Assembly (NCBI GenBank): GCA_026874595.1
Contig: CM049322.1
Location: 6,311,900 to 6,375,899, forward strand
DNA: 64,000 bases
Reading direction: 5' to 3'
Source: Sipunculus nudus
Taxonomy: Eukaryota > Annelida > Sipuncula > Golfingiida > Sipunculidae
A program made the translations under genes and the position numbers. Below, piece by piece: positions 1 to 10,979 of the stretch (within the stretch, counting starts at the first letter, position 1; every line of letters begins with the position of its first letter). The notes under the pieces are model-generated. The model did not search any database. It saw only the letters and a list, made by a program, of their open reading frames with translations, and had not been told where the DNA came from.

Positions 1-586
1 TTTGTGAAGAATTGTTTTAAGGTCTAAGACCTATTCTTTGTAAACAAAATGTAGATTCTTGAAGAAATTATTCTTATTAATTGAAACATTCGAGTTGGTA
101 TAGACAGCATGAGGTAAATGTACCCAGATGATACAGTGAATCGAGCGGGTGTAGATGTAGAGGTGTAATGGTTATGTAATGTAAGCTTTGTTAGTCTATT
201 ATAAGATTCAAATTTTCTACAGGGAACAGACTTATGTCGAAGTATTGAATTATTTGATAAAGTTACTACACATGTACATGCATCACCTTATATAAAACTC
301 AAGAAAATTACATATTTTCGTCGCCAAAGAATAATGTACACATTATTTAGATACATGATGAAGTTTATTGATATTTTTAATGACAAGTCAAGTTTATTGA
401 AATGATATTTGTCAATATTTTACATAAACAAAGGACAAAACCCAGCAAAATTGTGATATACTGATGATTATACCAATACATATGTATATTCTAATTAGCA
501 GAGCAGGTGAATTCATTAACACCTGTAACCAATACGTGGTAGTGATTGTTATTCTAGTCATTTTCATAATGGTTGGAAAAAAATAT

Positions 587-588
<2 letters not shown>
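1..588. other. AT-rich non-coding sequence
   Basis: No coding potential, splice-bounded exon or repeat structure is recognisable. The only longer open frame here runs into the adjacent (TA)n tract and is an artefact of it. Confidence 0.5.

Positions 589-628
<40 letters not shown>
589..628. repeat. (TA)n microsatellite
   Basis: Uninterrupted TA dinucleotide run of about 20 units. It ends 34 bases before a GC-rich hairpin. Confidence 0.95.
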
Positions 629-631
<3 letters not shown>

Positions 632-662
632 ATTCTTAGGTATATGATAAATCTGCTGCGTC

Positions 663-709
663 ACTACCGCCGGTTTCGCCTGATGAGACGATGAGGCACC
701 GGCGGTAGT
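663..709. other. GC-rich hairpin with an 11-bp perfect stem
   Basis: The arm ACTACCGCCGG (663-673) is the exact reverse complement of CCGGCGGTAGT (699-709). The 25-base loop contains a further 4-bp pairing (GCCT 678-681 with AGGC 694-697) and the string CTGATGAG. GC content of the stem is far above the AT-rich surroundings, which makes a chance palindrome less likely. It could be a transcribed structured RNA or the core of a small mobile element. No function can be assigned. Confidence 0.6.
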
Positions 710-1542
710 TACTCAGATTCATCACATACCTTAGCATTTCATGGTCTGTTGCAAAACATAGAGCGCTGTGTGTGCCATGATGCTATGTCAATTAAGACTG
801 GCGGCGTCGGATTATTGGCTGGGATTTCATCTAAATGTCCTGATACCCTGTATATTATTTGATCATTACTAGTTTCGTCAGTCCCTGAAAACTGGTTGCA
901 CAGCCGTATTTTTCTTCTCTGATGCATTTTCTCCTTTAATTTGGAGACTGTCAAATTACATCGATGATATCAGTTTTCTATTATGTTCAATCTATTGTCC
1001 TGAAACCTGGTGTTTTTATTATGTGGCTCATAATTTGACACACAAATTGTTTAAGCGAAGTTATCGGAAGAGCTAAAAAATGATGACCATAGCCAGGATC
1101 TCCAAGGTTCAATCAGCCGTATTATAATTCATAAAATGTCGGATTTCTTGGAAACGTGGTAACTTTGAAAGTACTGTATATTATAGACACTGGTTGGGTC
1201 AATATACAAAAGTAAAAGCAATGAACATGTGATGGTAAATTTTGTACAGCATTTTATTTCAGTTAATAAACTAATTTTGTATTATTGTACTTCTGCTAAT
1301 CTCCATTTTCTTCCTTAAATCTCTAATTGACAGGTGTTCACACATCCCCATGCATGGTTATTTTATGCACATATAACTCTCACATAGCTGAAATAATGAT
1401 ACCTCTAGAAATATTTGGTCATCAGAGGTTCCTGCATCTTCGATATAGACCGAAAAAGTACACCGTATTTGTTAAGCAAAATATATATTTAATACTTGCT
1501 TATCACCATTAAGCTGGTCATTTCCTATTACCTTTTCAAATG

Positions 1543-1546
<4 letters not shown>
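710..1546. other. Non-coding interval
   Basis: A 71-codon minus-strand frame at 739-954 has varied composition but no recognisable domain, signal or partner exon. Otherwise nothing is seen. Confidence 0.4.

Positions 1547-1588
<42 letters not shown>
1547..1588. repeat. (TA)n microsatellite
   Basis: About 21 TA units followed by a short GATA run. Confidence 0.95.
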
Positions 1589-1590
<2 letters not shown>

Positions 1591-1721
1591 TAGATAAAAA
1601 CAGAAAAAATAAATACATTTTGCATTTGCTAATTATTTCCAAAATTCAGCTAAATAACGTCACCTATGGATCCCTCTTTTTTTATAATTAATTTTGTGAA
1701 GCACTACATCTCTCCTTTCAG

Positions 1722-3687
1722 ACAGGACAGTGATGCTTTAGACGAGTACGATCTGGATACATCACAAGAAATTACGGATATTCTGAAAGGAAACCTGTAC
1801 CCAGAAGTGCCAAGGTTTGTTACATCACGTCACTTACATGCACAAAGCAACTCAGCTGATCTAATCAGGTCATATGATAAACATATAGAACTCTAGGGAT
1901 TTGATGACAAAAGTATTGATAAATACATAAAGAAATATATGCAGAATTCTCCTTGTTTTCAAAAAGAGTCTTCCAAAGAGAATGGAAGCAAAGAAACGGC
2001 CGCATGTGATTTGATCAAGATTATAAGACATTCAAGATGTCTGCCTCTCTGCCATACCCCGTTATATCTTTGCTATATCTGCCAACTCTACGAAGCCGGA
2101 GCGGACATCAGCCAACTAAATAGAACAGAGCTCTACCTCATGATCACCAAATACATCTTTGATGTAAACAAGTGCAAAGATGATACACCAAAAATCAAAG
2201 ATCTCACCAGTTTAGAAGAATATCACAACGACTTGAAAAAAATGCGGGACAGCAGGCCAGATCTTTTTCCGAAATGAAAAGAAAAGCAAGTGTGTTTTCC
2301 ACATTTATCACTACAGGAATTAGTAGTGGCCTACTCCATTGTGCATGATCAGGCACAGAGAAAACTATTTATATCTTATTTGACCGACATATTCCGACTA
2401 CACGACTGCTGTAATATAATTTCATTTTGTTGTGGTATGTCTGAGCAGTGCGGGAACGAGCTGCTTTCACATGCTGCCAAACTTGTCCGAAACAGCAAGG
2501 ATAGACCGACCGCTCATCAGTGTCCATACTTTAACATCAGGGCCTGGCACTCGGAGAAAGTTGACTTGGTGGCTAAAATAAACCCATCCAAAAACATAAG
2601 TTACTTCCTTGCTCAATGTGTAAATGAGTATTCAGATGAAAGCAAATGTGATTTTTCTGTGCCGGACAACATAACGCTAGATCTCTCTCAGCCAGAGACA
2701 GGCGCCATGCTGACAATGTTCATACACAAAAAGTCACAATCAGCGGTTAGAACTATTGTGATAAAGAATGGTGATCTCAGTAGAGATATGTGGGAGACAA
2801 CAACATCAGTAATACTGCCACATGAGCTCAGACAGCTTTGTTTAACCTTGACTTGTATGGAGGACACGGCAGCACTAGCAGCCAGTGTTAAACAAATGAG
2901 CAACCTGGTATCTCTACACCTGGAGATACAATCCCTGACAGAGACTGACAGTGAGCGCATTCTGACGGCTATCCGACAAACCATATCACTTGTTGAATTG
3001 TGTCTGAGGTATTTCCCCCTGAGTCCCCACGTAGCTGATTTATTTTCAGTCTTTGTGGGGACTCAGCATCGTCTGTGGTGGCTACGTGTATCAGACACTG
3101 ACCTGACACAGCTTGGTCAACGCGTGACGTCACTCATCACTTCTCAACATCTGGCTCGACTTGTAATCAACAACTATCGCGTGACCCGGCAGAAGGTGAC
3201 GTCACTGTGTACCGCTCTGCCGGGTCAATGTCCTCAGCTAATGGTGCTCAACATGTCCGGTAATGATATATCTGGTGTGGAGGACCGAGTGGCTGAAGCC
3301 GTCTCAAAGCTTACCCATCTCTCATGGTTTAACATCAGTGACTGTAATATAACATCACAGGGACTGTGGCGGATCCTACAACATCTGCCAGACTCACTGC
3401 GTCTGTTAGACATTTGTAACAATGGTTTCACACATTTCTCACGGCTGTCAGAGTGTTGTCATTTTCTAAAGTATGTTCGTTTTCTCTGGTGTGCGGGTAC
3501 AGCTGTACCGGCCGAGGTGATGCAAGAACTGGTACAAGTGTGTGACCAAAACCTCCCTGATCTCAAACTGATGTACGATCCCAAATCATACAAGGCTGGT
3601 AAACAAGCTTTACATGCGTTCACTGTTGAACTCTGTGATGACTTAAATAGGCAATCCACCTTTCAAAACCGACCTCTATATAGTTGA
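1722..3687 (+). pseudogene. NACHT-LRR (NLR-like) receptor, 3' part, with two in-frame stops
   Basis: One reading frame runs from a good 3' splice site (pyrimidine tract plus TTTCAG ending at 1721) to the stop at 3685-3687. It begins in the NACHT NTPase with a Walker B-like ALDEYD (1735-1752) and a VTSRHL sensor-like strand (from about 1819). It continues through GFDDKSIDKYIKKYM and the winged-helix hallmark FPHLSLQEL (2296-2322), then irregular leucine-rich repeats (about 2830-3500; for example LMVLNMSGNDISG and LTHLSWFNISDCNIT). The order NACHT, winged helix, LRR is that of NOD-like receptors, cytosolic innate-immune or death-signalling ATPases that are expanded in molluscs and other invertebrates. 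The frame is broken by TAG at 1894-1896, where relatives have a residue between IEL and GFDD, and by TGA at 2275-2277 just before the winged-helix motif. Upstream exons with Walker A and an effector domain are not visible. It is a pseudogene or an exon fragment; an assembly error at either stop cannot be excluded. Confidence 0.75.
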
Positions 3688-3712
3688 TCAGTACTAGCAA
3701 AAGATATATTCC

Positions 3713-3718
3713 AATAAA
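3713..3718 (+). promoter_or_regulatory. Poly(A) signal AATAAA
   Basis: Canonical AATAAA 26 bases after the stop codon of the NLR-like frame. It agrees with 3687 being the original end of that gene. Confidence 0.55.
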
Positions 3719-3839
3719 AAGAATAATAAGTTAAAGTAGAACAAAAGATTGGTAGAAGGGGTATATTCATGTACACATTTAATATTCATAGCTAACCATG
3801 CAAATATAACAATCAAGACTTTGGAGTGTTCATAAAAGT

Positions 3840-3876
3840 GGGGGGGGGGGGGGCCGCATTCTTCTGGGGATGGGCG

Positions 3877-3937
<61 letters not shown>
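3840..3937. repeat. G14 homopolymer next to a (TA)n microsatellite
   Basis: Fourteen G at 3840-3853 are followed, after a short spacer, by about 27 TA units (3883-3937). Both are hot spots for length error in sequencing and replication. Confidence 0.95.
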
Positions 3938-3939
<2 letters not shown>

Positions 3940-4976
3940 TTGGCTTTTTTGGCCTTTTAAAATCTGTGGGGTGCATTCTGTGTAACGAAAATTTTGTAAA
4001 AAATAAAACATTTATAAACATGCATTTTCAAAACAGTATTTTGACCAATTTCTACCTTTTTAATCATATGCTACACCGCACAAAAATAACCCAAATATTA
4101 AATATTGAATTTAAAGAATAATGTCCATGTGCCAAATTAATAATATTTATACCCTACAATATAGTATTTTTCAAATCTTATTAAGACTTCAGATCCGTTT
4201 CTGTTTTTGTTAATTTAATTCAAAACCATAGGCGAAATGGTATAAAACCCGAAACAAATATGGGCCTACTTAGATGCAACGGATATACCATTTACAAACT
4301 TACTTTCAGTTGTAATTTTCAAAAATTTATTACCATGAACAAATAATTCACATAAAACTAACCTGATTTCAGTCAAATATAATTACACATTGAGCAATAC
4401 AAAATTATTGTAATATTCCAAAGCAGACCTCACTGTAAGGTTATCAGATTAAATATTACGCATATAAGTATATTGGCAACCAATTGCATTATACTTAATT
4501 ATACTTAAGAAAGGCCACACTGACCTCCACACTTGGGCCAAAAAGCGTCCCCCCTCCCCTCCGGCTACAAAGCCTATGATAATTGTTTTAGTCAAACTCG
4601 TTAGTCTGTCTTAGCTGCCTAGCAGCTGCATGTTTATTTCTAAGACAAGCGCTGAGAGAGGTCAGTTTATAAACAGTTTAGAGAACAATCAATGTATTGT
4701 CATTTTCAAGAGCTGGGGGGGGGGGGGGAGGTTATTTATTAATCACTGTTTGTGTGCAGAAATATCTAGGGAAACGTAGGATAGTTTTAATGTTGACGTT
4801 CATTTATATTCAGGCTATAAAAATATTAGTTTACTGACAAGTAAAACTTTTACAAAACCGATGCACAAATATAGAATTCAATAGCCATTTTACTTGCTTG
4901 ATCCCTTTTATATTCAATAAAAACATGCACAATTATCCCATGTAAGATTCTAATATGTACAAACACATATGGTGTC
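3938..4976. other. AT-rich non-coding interval with a G14 tract
   Basis: No coding signal. A second G homopolymer lies at 4715-4728. Confidence 0.5.
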
Positions 4977-6030
4977 TACGGTGGAGGTATGCGCTTCCTC
5001 AGTGCATGCACATATTCTAACGACTGCGGTGTAGGCAGGGGTTTGCGCGCTATCAGAATATATGTATCTTCTAGTGACTCTGTTGTAGGCAGGGGTTTGC
5101 GCGCTATCAGAATATATGTATCTTCTAGTGACTCTGTTGTAGGCAGGGGTTTGCGCGGTATCAGAATATATGTATCTTCTGGTGACTCCTTTGTAGGCAG
5201 GGGTTTTCGCGCTATCAGAATATATGTATCTTCTAGTGACTCTGTTGTAGGCAGGGGTTTGCGCGCTATCAAAATATATGTATCTTCTAGTGACTCCGTT
5301 GTAGGCAGGGGTTTGCGCGCTATCAGAACATATGTAACTTCTAGTGACTCTGTTGTAGGCAGGGGTTTGCACGCTATCAGAATATATGTATCTTCTAGTG
5401 ACTCTGTTGTAGGCAGGGTTTTGCGCGCTATCAAAATATATGTATCTTCTAGTGACTCCGTTGTAGGCAGGGGTTTGCGCGCTATCAGAATATATATATA
5501 TCTTCTAGTGACTCCGTTGTAGGCAGGGGTTTGCACGCTATCAGAATATATGTATCTTCTAGTGACTCTGTTGTAGGCAGGGGTTTGCACGCTATCAGAA
5601 TATATGTATCTTCTAGTGACTCCGTTGTAGGCAGGGGTTTGCGCGCTATCAAAATATATGTATCTTCTAGTGACTCCGTTGTAGGCAGGGGTTTGCGCGC
5701 TATCAGAATATATATATCTTCTAGTGACTCCGTTGTAGGCAGGGGTTTGCACGCTATCAGAATATATGTATCTTCTAGTGACTCTATTGTAGGCAGGGGT
5801 TTGCGCGCTATCAGAATATATGTATCTTCTAATGACTCCGTTTTAGGCAGGGGTTTGCGCGCTATCAGAATATATGTATCTTCTAGTGACTCCGTTTTAG
5901 GCAGGGGTTTGCGCGCTATCAGAATATATGTATCTTCTAGTGACTCCGTTGTAGGCAGGGGTTTGCGCGCTATCAGGATATGTATCTTCCAGTAACTGCG
6001 ATGATGGTGGCGGTATGCGCTCTATCGAGC
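4977..6030. repeat. 54-bp minisatellite, about 18 units
   Basis: Homogeneous units start with GTAGGCAGGGGTTTGCGCGC at 5031, 5085, 5139, 5193, 5247, 5301, 5355, 5409, 5463, 5519, 5573, 5627, 5681, 5735, 5789, 5843, 5897 and 5951 (the last is partial, to about 5999). The unit at 5463 is 56 bp because of an extra TA. The outermost copies (4977-5030 and 5999-6030) are degenerate and carry GGTATGCGC in place of GGGGTTTGCGCGC, resembling the related array near 24.2 kb. A 54-bp unit is 18 codons, so several frames on both strands stay open without meaning a protein. The array grew inside a once more varied repeat tract. Confidence 0.95.
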
Positions 6031-6549
6031 TGAGCTTGTAAAATAACGTAGGGCATTCTTCTTTCCTTTCTGTTTTCATTTCATATCAATGTAATAATTA
6101 TTGCTTTTTTTGGCATTTGTCTTATATATTTCATTGTTATGCATTAACATTTAAAGAAAGTGTCAAAACTGCATCATTGCCTTTTCTCTAATATTGCATA
6201 AAAACCTCGAAACTCAATTTTACAGTTTTTCAAAAATTGAAAAAAAAACTTTTATTGTTGCATGTTTTGTTATAAGTTGTTTATGTTTTCGGATTCCGAT
6301 GACCTTTTCAATGTAAAACAAAACAGGTTAAACCAAGTCTCATTTATGAATAAAAGATCAGGCGAAACGGTAGTTAAGAGGTTTTCCATCCTAAAGCGTG
6401 TATCAGTGCAATGCTTCAGATAGGAGTTTTTTTTTGTTTCACATTATTTTAAACCTAAGCCTTATTCAACAGCCAGGATATGTTAATAAATATACGATTA
6501 TCATTTTAATGGCCTTTTGATTTTTTTTTTTTTTTTTTGTAATTTACTG
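6031..6549. other. AT-rich non-coding interval
   Basis: Nothing recognisable. It ends in a T-rich tract (about 6519-6538) that could act as the pyrimidine tract of the exon relic that follows. Confidence 0.4.
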
Positions 6550-6741
6550 TGTTGTTCATTTTACTCTGAGAGAGTGGGATTATGGGTATACTGGTGGTCA
6601 GGGCAATTTGGTGCCAGACAAGGTACGTTTATTTGGAGAACCACACCTGAGTACAAAGAATATGAAAAGTTCAACACAGGGGAGAATCTGGAGTCTTTTG
6701 ATGCCGTTGTCGAAATCCTTATTATTAATAGCAGGCTTTAA
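6550..6741 (+). pseudogene. C-type lectin-like domain exon relic
   Basis: The 3' portion of an open frame reads WVYWWSGQF, GTFIWRTTPEYKEYEKF and NTGENLESFDAVVEIL. This matches the order seen late in C-type lectin domains: WxSG, GxFxW, Y..F/W, GEP/GEN and then the (D)CVEI strand. The family binds carbohydrates or other ligands extracellularly through a double-loop fold held by disulfides. Here the conserved cysteine before VEI is replaced (AVVEI), the frame ends before the last beta-strand cysteine, and no partner exon is seen on either side. A T-rich tract and a possible AG acceptor lie just upstream. Most likely it is a decayed or orphan exon. The family call rests on motif spacing only. Confidence 0.4.
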
Positions 6742-7142
6742 TGTCATACATTCAGGCTGTTGTCTGAGGGCACGGGCAACAGAGTAACGACGAAAATTGA
6801 AGTGCACAAAAAAACATTGCATGGTGGCCCATTATTTGTGGGTTTGAATATATACGGGAGTATATTTCCCAGCATTTATTGAGATATGAGAAATTCACGA
6901 CAGAATGCATATTTGATAATAAATAGAAATGAGCAAAAGACCTAAAAGTTTTAATTAGATTACGAACCAGGTAAATTACTGTATTTTTTACGAGGCAACT
7001 TGCGCAGAGTACATAAACTGTCACATAACTACCAGGAAATGGTTCTGTTGGAAGGAACAGATTTGCAAACCAGGAATGCTGTAATACACACGAAATGATT
7101 GTTTTGCTTACACATATAATGCACTATGCAAAACACCCAACA
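6742..7142. other. Non-coding interval
   Basis: No feature recognised between the lectin-like relic and the composite repeat element. Confidence 0.4.
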
Positions 7143-8340
7143 TAAACTAGAATACGGGTAGTCGACAAGCGACTACGTGTATCCGCCAAAATCAGAGAAG
7201 GATGGGTGAAGTGAGGCATGGATTGAGTGGCAAGGGGAAATAGAATTACATGTGTTACATATTAGAATGGATCTCTGCCACATAAACATGATTGTAGGTG
7301 GCGCCATCTGTTATTTGAACGAGAAACTATCCAAGATGTATACGCATGCCAAATTTCAGGTAATTTGGTCAAACCAGTGCAGAGATATGAGTTATTTTAA
7401 CCAAAGGCAGACAAACAGATGGACGCAGTGCGAAAATGGCTGCAGGTGGCACCACCATTTTTGTATATGTTATAAAGCTATCCAAGGGCTACATGTGTGT
7501 AATTTTTTTTTCCTGATCGGTCAAACGGTTCCTGAGATATGAGCTTGGAGGTCTGCAGCGTGAACGTGAAGGTATGTGGCGCCATCTGTCATAAAATCAA
7601 GAAAGCTATCTATGATGTATATGCATGCCGAATTTCAGGTGAATTAGTCAAACCACTGCAGAGATATGAGTGATTTTAACCTAAGGCAGACAAACAGATG
7701 GACGCTGTACAAAAATGGCTGCAGGTGGCGCCACCATTTTTTTTGTATGTTATAAAGCTATCCAAGGGCTACAATTGTGTAAAATTTTTTTTCCTGATCG
7801 GTCAAACGGTTCCCGAGATATGAGCTTAGATATCTGCAGCGTTAACGTGAATGTAGGTGGTGCCACCTGTCATAAAATCAAGAAAGCTATCTAGGATGTA
7901 TACGCATGCCAAATTTTAGGTGAATTAGTCAATTCACTGCAGAGATATGAGTGATTTTAACCCAAGGCAGATGGACAGATGGACAATGTGCAAACATGGT
8001 TGCAGGTGGCGCCACCTTTTGTTGTGTATGTTATAAAGCTATCCCAGGGCTACAATCGTGTAAAAAAAATTTCTGATCGGTCAAACGGTTCCCGAGATAT
8101 GTGGGTTTATGTGTGGAAACAGACGCACAAACGGACGCTGGGCAGAGAGGAAAGGTCAGAGGTCAAGGTCACTTGGTTAGGCACCAGTTCACATGTGACA
8201 CGATAATTTGTGTAAGTTTCGGAAAAATCTTTTCAGTAGTCTCAGAGGAGTTCTCCGGAAACTAACGCGGCGGCGGCGGCGTCGGCGGAACCCGGTCAAA
8301 AACATAGTATCCGCAAAACTTCGTTTTGGCGGATACAATA
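7143..8340 (+). mobile_element. Composite non-autonomous element, copy A, with three internal tandem units
   Basis: Bounds come from comparison with copy B (20898-21792): both begin TAAACTAGAATACGGGTAG and end in an ATACAAT motif. The 5' end has a 7-bp hairpin (GTAGTCG 7158-7164 with CGACTAC 7170-7176). GTATCCGCCAAAA (7179-7191) is repeated inverted as TTTTGGCGGATAC (8324-8336). The 3' end forms its own hairpin (8307-8319 with 8323-8336, one bulge). The interior holds three units of about 281 bp, each built of two diverged halves of about 140 bp that start at a GGTGGCGCCACC-like palindrome and end near GAGATATGAG. A (CGG)n-rich stretch precedes the 3' hairpin. There is no coding sequence. It is probably a non-autonomous transposon; the class is unresolved because no clear target duplication is visible. 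Confidence 0.75.
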
Positions 8341-8639
8341 ATCCTTACAGATAAACCCCATGCATGAGATGACATTAGTTTTGTTTTTTTTTAGGGGGGG
8401 GGGGGCAGGTTTTAAAGTTATGTCAAAGTTTTAGCTCTTCTTCCAAATAATTTTGAAGTTTAAGAACTTGTCACTTTTGTGGCACTTATCTAATTGCTTT
8501 GTGCATACACATATTTCTCATTTTCAAAGGTCATGAGGAAGAGTGTCGTAAAAACTATGAAAGTCTGGCGCCAGTACCGACCAGTTCCTGAAGATGCTTG
8601 AACTTTGCCTTTTTTATTTTAGGTGGCTCTGTGTAGAGA
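8341..8639. other. Non-coding interval
   Basis: Contains a G-rich tract near 8395-8406 and no recognisable coding sequence. Confidence 0.4.
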
Positions 8640-9253
8640 GGTTTCACGTCACGGGCGCCTTGGACTCTCGAACTGCGTGGCATAATGCTCGATTCCCCTG
8701 GGTGCGCCAGTTTGTATTTGATGGTTCCATCTAGCAGGTAGATCAGTTGTCTTTAATCGGTAACCACTGGACCTCCCTTTCTGCTGCCTGGACGGATGCT
8801 GTTGTAGATCCTGAGGTCTGAATAGTCATTGAAAAATTAGTGGTCTATGTATTTCATCTTATAAAGCTGGCTCCGCCTGGCTTCTTTGATTTTTTAACAT
8901 AATCAGCGGGGCAACTTACAGGGCTTTTTCCTAATTTCTTTTCGATGGTGCTGTGTACCGAGTCACATTCCATCTGGGTATGACCCGACTCTAAGTACGT
9001 GTGTGTTATTGTCATTTGTCGTGTTACGGCCATATGAAGCAGCATGTTTGACATAGTGATATTCCTGTTTTGGTATGTACAACCATCGCTGTATATTATC
9101 ATCTCACGGCTGCTTCCGATTTCTTTCTCAATGTAATCTTGTACACAGGAGGCAAATACATCAGCAGTGACCCCTCCTTCGCCTTCATGCCAAAAATAAT
9201 TGACAACTTCACGGTTGTCCATTCAAGCTTTATTTTGTAATATAAAGCACTTG

Positions 9254-10116
9254 CTTGTAGATAGTGGTGGGAGTCGGTTCCTTTTTCATAATCGATCATC
9301 GGTTTAAGCAAACCGATCGATGATCGATTATTAATCGGTTCAGACAAATATTAAGAAATATGCAATCATCTGTGAAACTATACTTTCTTAACCCAGCCCG
9401 CATGTCCAAGTAAGTCTACCTCTAGAAAAGAAGTTTTTGCCTTTTTTGATATTTTCCTATTATTACTAAGAATATGCTATCCAAAATTTCATTTTAATTA
9501 ATTGTATTAATCAAGAATTAAACCACAATCCAGGATATCTACTTGCTGGCCCACATGAATACTCTGCCTATTATTTTAAATTCAGCACCAGCAAGGACTT
9601 TCATTTAATAACAATTCTGATGACTGCCGACATGCATACTGGTTTCACAGGCCCGCCAGAAAAAAGACGGGCCCATATATTTCTTGTGTTAAAATAAAAA
9701 AAAAACCTGTAATTGAAATGTAAAATCATAATGTATTACGTATGATCTATTTGTATAACGTTAACTGCCTTTGGGGTAATTATTTCTATTTGTTTTTGGT
9801 TTAAAAAATTAGGTAACTGTTGTTTGATTTTCAGTGCCTACTGTCAGTTTGATCATAACGATGCCTTCTAGCTCCTACTGTGTCATACTCGGTTACATAC
9901 AGAAGTTATTTGGGAACCCAGAGTCATTATATAAAGCGCGGAATGTTGTAAAAAACTGAAGAATACTTTTTGCCTATAACATTAAGACATTCTGGAAAAA
10001 GAAATCATGACTATGATGTAATCGATAGTTGACTTTGGTAATCGAGCGCTTGAAAGTGGCAACAAAGCGACTGACTTTCGAAAAAACTCGATGATCGGCC
10101 CACCACTACTTGTAGA
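9254..10116. mobile_element. hAT-like non-autonomous element with 8-bp target-site duplication
   Basis: The 847-bp element (9262-10108) begins TAGTGGTGGG and ends CCCACCACTA, a 10-bp terminal inverted repeat. It is bracketed by perfect direct repeats CTTGTAGA at 9254-9261 and 10109-10116. Eight-base target duplications and this terminal motif are typical of the hAT superfamily. Subterminal AATCG/ATCGAT motifs recur at both ends, including a near-hairpin at about 9290-9330. No transposase is encoded, so movement would have depended on an enzyme elsewhere. It sits in the coding exon of the minus-strand pseudogene: removing it and one target copy lets the frame run from MDLQAVLLCP into ASALYYK without a break. 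Confidence 0.88.
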
Positions 10117-10979
10117 CGAGGGCACAAAAGTACAGCCTGCAAGTCCATGGTAACCACTAGTCGTTTACTGTCTTCCGCTTGCCTGTTATCGATGGCCTTT
10201 TTCTTGCTTCATTTTTCCTCTGTATGTGACGGTTGTAGTTGTAGTCAGATTCAGTCACATTTTTGGTCTCGTAGCCACAGCATATGTCAAATTGGTCTTT
10301 TTTAGGCCTATACAGGCCTAAGTGAAGATTGTCGAATTCATCAATCAAGACCTGCCTGGACACAGCATTCGGGCCTCTAGACTTGCAGTCTTCCTCAAAA
10401 AGACGGCGTAGTTCTGAATTTATGATTCGTTCTAGTTATTTCTTTCCAGTTGATGCCCGGCAATAAGAGATTCCATTTTAGGAAGATTCTCCAAGAAGTC
10501 TCTCGCTATGGCCCTCCCAGTAACATCTTTCATATTTTTTTTTTTTTGGTGGTTGTTTTCTGTTCTCAGATGCAGCGTGCATTCCAGAATTAGCGTTAAG
10601 AGCCCACTGCCTGGCAGACCATTCTCCAATATTTAATGTGGCTAGAAACATATCTTTGCAGACGAGTTTTCTTTGGTCACCTAATTTCAAATGGTATTTT
10701 AAGGTGTTATTTCGCCATGAGTGTTCTGAAATTGTTGTGACTTGCCCATTTTCTCTGACATCTACCATGCTAGCTACAAAAACCTTTTCTTTGGTCCCAA
10801 TCCATCCGCTAAAAATGATTGAATATCCCTTGCCTGTCGATCTCCGTGAATTGCTGGCAGCACCGAAATTTGACACAATGTCTGGATGAACATCTAGGGG
10901 CCAAGTGACGAGGTTCCTTTGTAACTTTATAGGACTGCCCAGTGCCTGTGTTTTTCTTAAAGCCTGGGTAAGGTTTACC

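Noticed and set aside
663-709. Hammerhead ribozyme
   Set aside because: CTGATGAG is on the plus strand, but the GAAAC-type core box (CGAAAC) is on the complementary strand, so the two cannot form one catalytic core.
5031-5999. Regularly spaced repeats resembling a CRISPR array
   Set aside because: The whole 54-bp unit is repeated without unique spacers, and the context is eukaryotic.
4950-6079. Long open frames on both strands across the 54-bp array (up to about 258 codons)
   Set aside because: The unit is a multiple of three and stop-poor in several frames, so openness on both strands is expected. No start context, signal or domain supports a protein.
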